From Micavibrio_A sp040381535 (GTDB lineage: Bacteria; Pseudomonadota; Alphaproteobacteria; Micavibrionales; Micavibrionaceae): 35,052 nucleotides of DNA. The stretch spans positions 1 through 35,052 of the forward strand of contig JBEIHF010000024.1 in NCBI GenBank assembly GCA_040381535.1, read 5' to 3'. Of the stretch, positions 31,776-35,052 are shown one piece after another (position 1 is the stretch's first letter; each line of letters opens with the position of its first letter). Both the position numbers and the translations under genes were made by a program. The notes under the pieces are model-generated. The model had not been told where the DNA came from. It saw nothing but the letters and a program-made list of their open reading frames with translations, and did not search any database.

Positions 31776-32603
31776 ATGCTAAACAAGACCCTCCCATATC
31801 TCGTTTGCGCCGTTCTGGCCCTGTCGCTTCCGGCGTGCTCTTCGGATGACAAGGACTTAAACGCCCAAGTCGAAACACCCGTCGAAGAATTGTACAACAA
31901 CGCACAAGCCGCGTTGAAGGCGAAGGAATATGACGAGGCTACGCGCCTGTTCGAGGAAGTGGAACGCCAGCACCCGTATTCACAATGGGCGACGAAGGCG
32001 CAATTGATGGCCGCGTATTCCGCCTATGAAGGCGACAACTATGACGACGCCATTCTTGCGCTGGACCGCTTTATCGAACTGCACCCAGGCTCGGGCGATA
32101 TTGATTACGCTTATTATTTGAAGGCGCTCGCATATTATGAACAAATCTCTGACGTCGCCCGCGATCAGGGAATAACGCAACAGGCGCTCGAAGCGTTCAA
32201 CACTCTGGTGCAACGTTTCCCCGATTCCAAATACACCCGCGATGCCAAAATGAAAATGGACCTAACCAACGACCACTTGGCAGGCAAGCAAATGGAAATC
32301 GGCCGCTACTATCTGAACCGCGGCGAAACCAACGCCGCCATCAACCGCTTCCGCATGGTGGTAAAGGATTACCAGACCACAACGCACACGCCCGAAGCGT
32401 TGCACCGCCTTGTCGAATGCTATCTCTCGCTTGGTCTGCACACGGAAGCGGAGCGCGTAGCCGCAGTTCTCGGATACAACTATCCGGGCTCCAGTTGGTA
32501 TCAGGATACCTACAAGATCATCGATCCCGCGCGACGCAACGAAGTGTTCGAAGGCCGCTCTACGTGGGACAAAACCATCGACTCCCTTTTCCGGGCTGAT
32601 TAA
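31776..32603 (+). CDS. bamD: Outer membrane assembly lipoprotein BamD
   Basis: The 275-residue lipoprotein is part of the BAM complex, which inserts beta-barrel proteins in the outer membrane. A signal peptide (LPYLVCAVLALSLPA) ends in the lipobox LPAC with the lipidated Cys21. The mature part is built of TPR-like helical repeats: ELYNNAQAALKAKEYDEATRLFEEVERQHPYSQWATKAQ, then DNYDDAILALDRFIELHPG and QQALEAFNTLVQRFPDSKYTRDA, with AINRFRMVVKDYQTTTHTPEALHRLVECYLSLG toward the C terminus. The length is close to E. coli BamD (245). It lies 56 nt after lpxC and 18 nt before recN. Confidence 0.97.
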   Translation: MLNKTLPYLVCAVLALSLPACSSDDKDLNAQVETPVEELYNNAQAALKAKEYDEATRLFEEVERQHPYSQWATKAQLMAAYSAYEGDNYDDAILALDRFIELHPGSGDIDYAYYLKALAYYEQISDVARDQGITQQALEAFNTLVQRFPDSKYTRDAKMKMDLTNDHLAGKQMEIGRYYLNRGETNAAINRFRMVVKDYQTTTHTPEALHRLVECYLSLGLHTEAERVAAVLGYNYPGSSWYQDTYKIIDPARRNEVFEGRSTWDKTIDSLFRAD

Positions 32604-32621
32604 GAAAGGATCGGTGACACC

Positions 32622-34265
32622 ATGCTCGCCGGCCTAACAATCAAGAACGTGGTGCTGATAGACCATCTGCTCATCCAGTTTGACAAAGGCTTGTGCGCGC
32701 TTACGGGTGAAACCGGCGCGGGTAAATCCATCTTGTTGGATTCACTCGGCCTCGCGCTCGGCGCGCGTTCCGAAAGCGGATTGGTGCGCAAAGGCGAACA
32801 AACCGCCAATGTCAGCGCGGAATTCGATGTGGCATTATCCCATCCCGTATTCGCATTTTTAAAAGACCAAGGCATAGAAATTGAATCGCCGATTATCCTG
32901 CGCCGTTCCGTCAGTGCGGACGGAAAATCCCGGGCTTTCGTGAACGATCACCCCGTGAGTGTCGCTTTGATGAAACATGTGGGTGAGCAACTCGTCGAAA
33001 TTCACGGCCAGTTCGACACTCAGACGCTTTTGAATCCACGTGTTCACAAAGGCCTGCTTGATGAATATGCAGGCAGTAATATCGGCGAAGTCGCCAATGT
33101 CTGGAGCGAATGGAAAGAAGCCGCGCAAGCCTTGCTTGCCAAGAAAGAAGCCATGGCGCGTGCCAAGGGTGAGGAAGATTATCTCCAAGCCGCGCTGGAA
33201 CAGCTCAACGACCTAGATCCTAAAAATGGGGAAGAAGAAACGCTTACTCTTTTGCGTTCCCGCCTGATGAAACGCGAAAAAAATATCGAAAATTATTCAA
33301 CAGCCCATAGAACCACAGACAAAGCTTTGTCTGACCTGAACGCGGTTTGGAAAGCATTGGAAAAAGCGGGTGAGGGTGGCAGCGATATGGCTAAAGCGCT
33401 AGACCGCGCCATGGCAGAACTACAGGAAGTTTCGGGCGGTATTGAATCCCTCACGGCGTCATTGGAGGCTTCCGAATATTCGCTTTCCGAAATCGATGAC
33501 CGTTTGTTTGCGCTCAAAGGTCAGGCGCGTAAACATGCATGCAGGATCGATGATTTGCCCGCAAAACGCGACGAGATCGCCGATCTGCTCAAAGGCATCG
33601 CGCATCAGGAAGATACGCTGGCCGAACTCGAAAAGAATGTTTCGAAAGCGAAGAAGTTATATATAGATAGGGCGCAGGCTTTATCCAAGAAACGCAAAGA
33701 TGCCGCCAAGAATTTGGACAAACTCGTTGCCAAAGAATTGGGCCCGTTAAAACTCGACAAAGCGCGCTTTGAAACAGAAGTCTTGCTGATGGCCGAAAAT
33801 GAGTGGAATCCCGAGGGCATGGACCGCGTGCAATTCCTCGTTGCGACCAATCCTGGCTCGAACCCAGGGCCGCTCAACAAGATCGCATCGGGCGGAGAGA
33901 TGGCGCGGTTTATGCTGGCGCTCAAAGTCGTTCTAGCCGAAACCGGCACGGCGCAAACATTGGTATTCGATGAAGTGGATTCTGGAATCGGCGGGGCCAC
34001 GGCGGATGCTGTGGGTGAACGCCTCGCGAGGCTGGCCAAGAAACGTCAGATATTGGTGGTGACCCATTCGCCGCAGGTCGCCGCGAAATCTAACTACCAC
34101 GCCATTGTTGTCAAAACGGGCAAAACCAACCCCACGACGAAAGTTTTGCCGCTCTCCAATTCAAACGAACGCACCGAAGAAATCGCGCGTATGCTTTCGG
34201 GCGCGGAAATAACCAAGGAAGCGCGCGCACAGGCAGCCAAGCTTCTTGAAAAGAGTGCTGCATAA
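32622..34265 (+). CDS. recN: DNA repair protein RecN
   Basis: The 547-residue SMC-like ATPase acts in double-strand break repair. The N-terminal half has GLCALTGETGAGKSILLD with the Walker A motif at 29-36, and VEIHGQFDTQTLL near 125. A coiled-coil region covers about 175-380, rich in Glu, Lys and Leu. The C-terminal half has the ABC signature ASGGEMARFMLALK, Walker B LVFDEVDSGIGG and the D/H-loop segment VTHSPQVAAKSNYH. The start has AAGGAT (32606-32611) upstream. The stop TAATG shares one base with the ligA start, so the two are coupled. Confidence 0.97.
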   Translation: MLAGLTIKNVVLIDHLLIQFDKGLCALTGETGAGKSILLDSLGLALGARSESGLVRKGEQTANVSAEFDVALSHPVFAFLKDQGIEIESPIILRRSVSADGKSRAFVNDHPVSVALMKHVGEQLVEIHGQFDTQTLLNPRVHKGLLDEYAGSNIGEVANVWSEWKEAAQALLAKKEAMARAKGEEDYLQAALEQLNDLDPKNGEEETLTLLRSRLMKREKNIENYSTAHRTTDKALSDLNAVWKALEKAGEGGSDMAKALDRAMAELQEVSGGIESLTASLEASEYSLSEIDDRLFALKGQARKHACRIDDLPAKRDEIADLLKGIAHQEDTLAELEKNVSKAKKLYIDRAQALSKKRKDAAKNLDKLVAKELGPLKLDKARFETEVLLMAENEWNPEGMDRVQFLVATNPGSNPGPLNKIASGGEMARFMLALKVVLAETGTAQTLVFDEVDSGIGGATADAVGERLARLAKKRQILVVTHSPQVAAKSNYHAIVVKTGKTNPTTKVLPLSNSNERTEEIARMLSGAEITKEARAQAAKLLEKSAA

Positions 34266-35052
34266 TGGCTAAAGCTCTCTTAGATCTGTCCGCCGATGAT
34301 GCCCGTGCGCGTCACAAAAAACTGCTCAAAGAAATCGCCCAGCATGATGAACTGTATCATGGTAAGGACAATCCCGAGATATCGGATGCCGAGTATGATA
34401 AGCTTCGCCAAGAACTGGAAAAGATCGAAGCCGAATTTCCTGAGCTTATAAGTGAACAAAGCCAGAAGGTTGGTGCTGCACCGTCCAAAGGCTTTAAAAA
34501 AGTCCGACATTCCATTCCTATGCTCTCGCTCTCGAACATCTTCAGTGAGGAAGACCTCGGTGATTTTATCGAAAAGCTCCAACGTTTTCTTAACATCTCC
34601 GATGATATCGCTTTGGTTGCGGAGCCGAAAATAGACGGGCTTTCCTGTTCTCTACGCTACGAAAAAGGAAAGCTAATCCAAGCCGCTACACGCGGGGACG
34701 GATCGGAAGGCGAGGATATAACGGCGAACGTCCAGCATGTTACGGATATTCCCAAATTATTGCCAAAGGATGTGCCAGATATTTTGGAAGTGCGCGGCGA
34801 AATATATATCCGCCGTGATGATTTTGTAAGGCTTAACAAAAAACAGGAAGAAGCGGGAAAGCAAATCTTCGCCAATCCGCGTAACGCCGCGGCGGGGAGT
34901 GTGCGCCAGCTGGATTCTTCCATCACCGCGCAACGACCTCTTCATTTCTTTGGCTATGCATTGGGCGAAGTCAGCGAGAATTTTGCCAAAACACAGCAGG
35001 ATATCAGAAAGAAAATCGCGTCATGGGGTTTTGCTGAAACCGATCCTTGGAC
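34265..35052 (+). CDS. ligA: NAD-dependent DNA ligase, N-terminal part (runs off window)
   Basis: The first 262 codons are present with no stop before the window's end. The N-terminal Ia domain (HDELYHGKDNPEISDAEYD, about 27-45) binds NMN. The adenylation domain follows, with the KxDG motif EPKIDGLSCSL giving the AMP-accepting Lys122, TRGDGSEGEDIT, EVRGEIYI and FANPRNAAAGSVRQLD. LigA seals nicks during replication and repair. The ATG overlaps the recN stop by one base (TAATG) and no separate promoter is visible. OB-fold, zinc-finger, HhH and BRCT domains would lie beyond the window. Confidence 0.98.
   Translation, partial: MAKALLDLSADDARARHKKLLKEIAQHDELYHGKDNPEISDAEYDKLRQELEKIEAEFPELISEQSQKVGAAPSKGFKKVRHSIPMLSLSNIFSEEDLGDFIEKLQRFLNISDDIALVAEPKIDGLSCSLRYEKGKLIQAATRGDGSEGEDITANVQHVTDIPKLLPKDVPDILEVRGEIYIRRDDFVRLNKKQEEAGKQIFANPRNAAAGSVRQLDSSITAQRPLHFFGYALGEVSENFAKTQQDIRKKIASWGFAETDPW

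Overview
The window is a stretch of bacterial chromosome made almost entirely of housekeeping genes, most likely from an alphaproteobacterium. The basis for that call is the sdhC-D-A...B order, the gene order murC-murB-ddl-ftsQ-ftsA-ftsZ-lpxC-bamD-recN-ligA, a long-linker FtsZ, a meso-DAP type MurE with LpxC and BamD (Gram-negative envelope), and clustered GANTC sites (the CcrM methylation motif) in front of ftsZ. The intermediate GC content and protein style would fit a Micavibrio-like or other deep-branching lineage, but I cannot fix the genus.

Region 1 (1-4418) is the succinate dehydrogenase locus: the last codons of sdhC, then sdhD, sdhA, two unrecognised genes, and sdhB. Region 2 (4424-10052) is mixed: a small membrane protein gene, a DUF1761-like membrane protein gene, the nadA-nadC pair for quinolinate and nicotinate mononucleotide synthesis, msrA, and an overlapping pair encoding a UMF1-type MFS transporter and an AmpD-like amidase. 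The RNase P RNA gene follows 13 nt after the amidase stop, with a plausible promoter inside the end of that gene. An unrecognised gene, a 47-codon membrane-peptide gene and an AT-rich regulatory region come next.

Region 3 (11511-28278) is a complete, tightly packed dcw cluster: mraZ, rsmH, ftsL, ftsI, murE, murF, mraY, murD, ftsW, murG, murC, murB, ddl, ftsQ, ftsA. Nearly every junction overlaps or abuts. It supplies the whole cytoplasmic and lipid-linked part of peptidoglycan synthesis plus core divisome proteins. A 10-bp-period array of CCA repeats in front of mraZ is a good candidate MraZ operator.

Region 4 (28279-35052): a hairpin with a T tract follows ftsA, and a 339-bp intergenic region with a perfect DnaA box and four GANTC sites precedes ftsZ. 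This suggests that ftsZ is an independently controlled, cell-cycle-linked unit. ftsZ ends in a strong terminator. lpxC, bamD, recN and the 5' part of ligA follow, joining outer-membrane biogenesis with DNA repair and replication genes.

I saw no mobile element, CRISPR array, tRNA, rRNA, phage gene or defence system. The points most worth a second look are regulatory (mraZ and ftsZ leaders, rnpB promoter), the two unknown genes inside the sdh operon, the unlisted 47-aa peptide, and the transporter-amidase pair.
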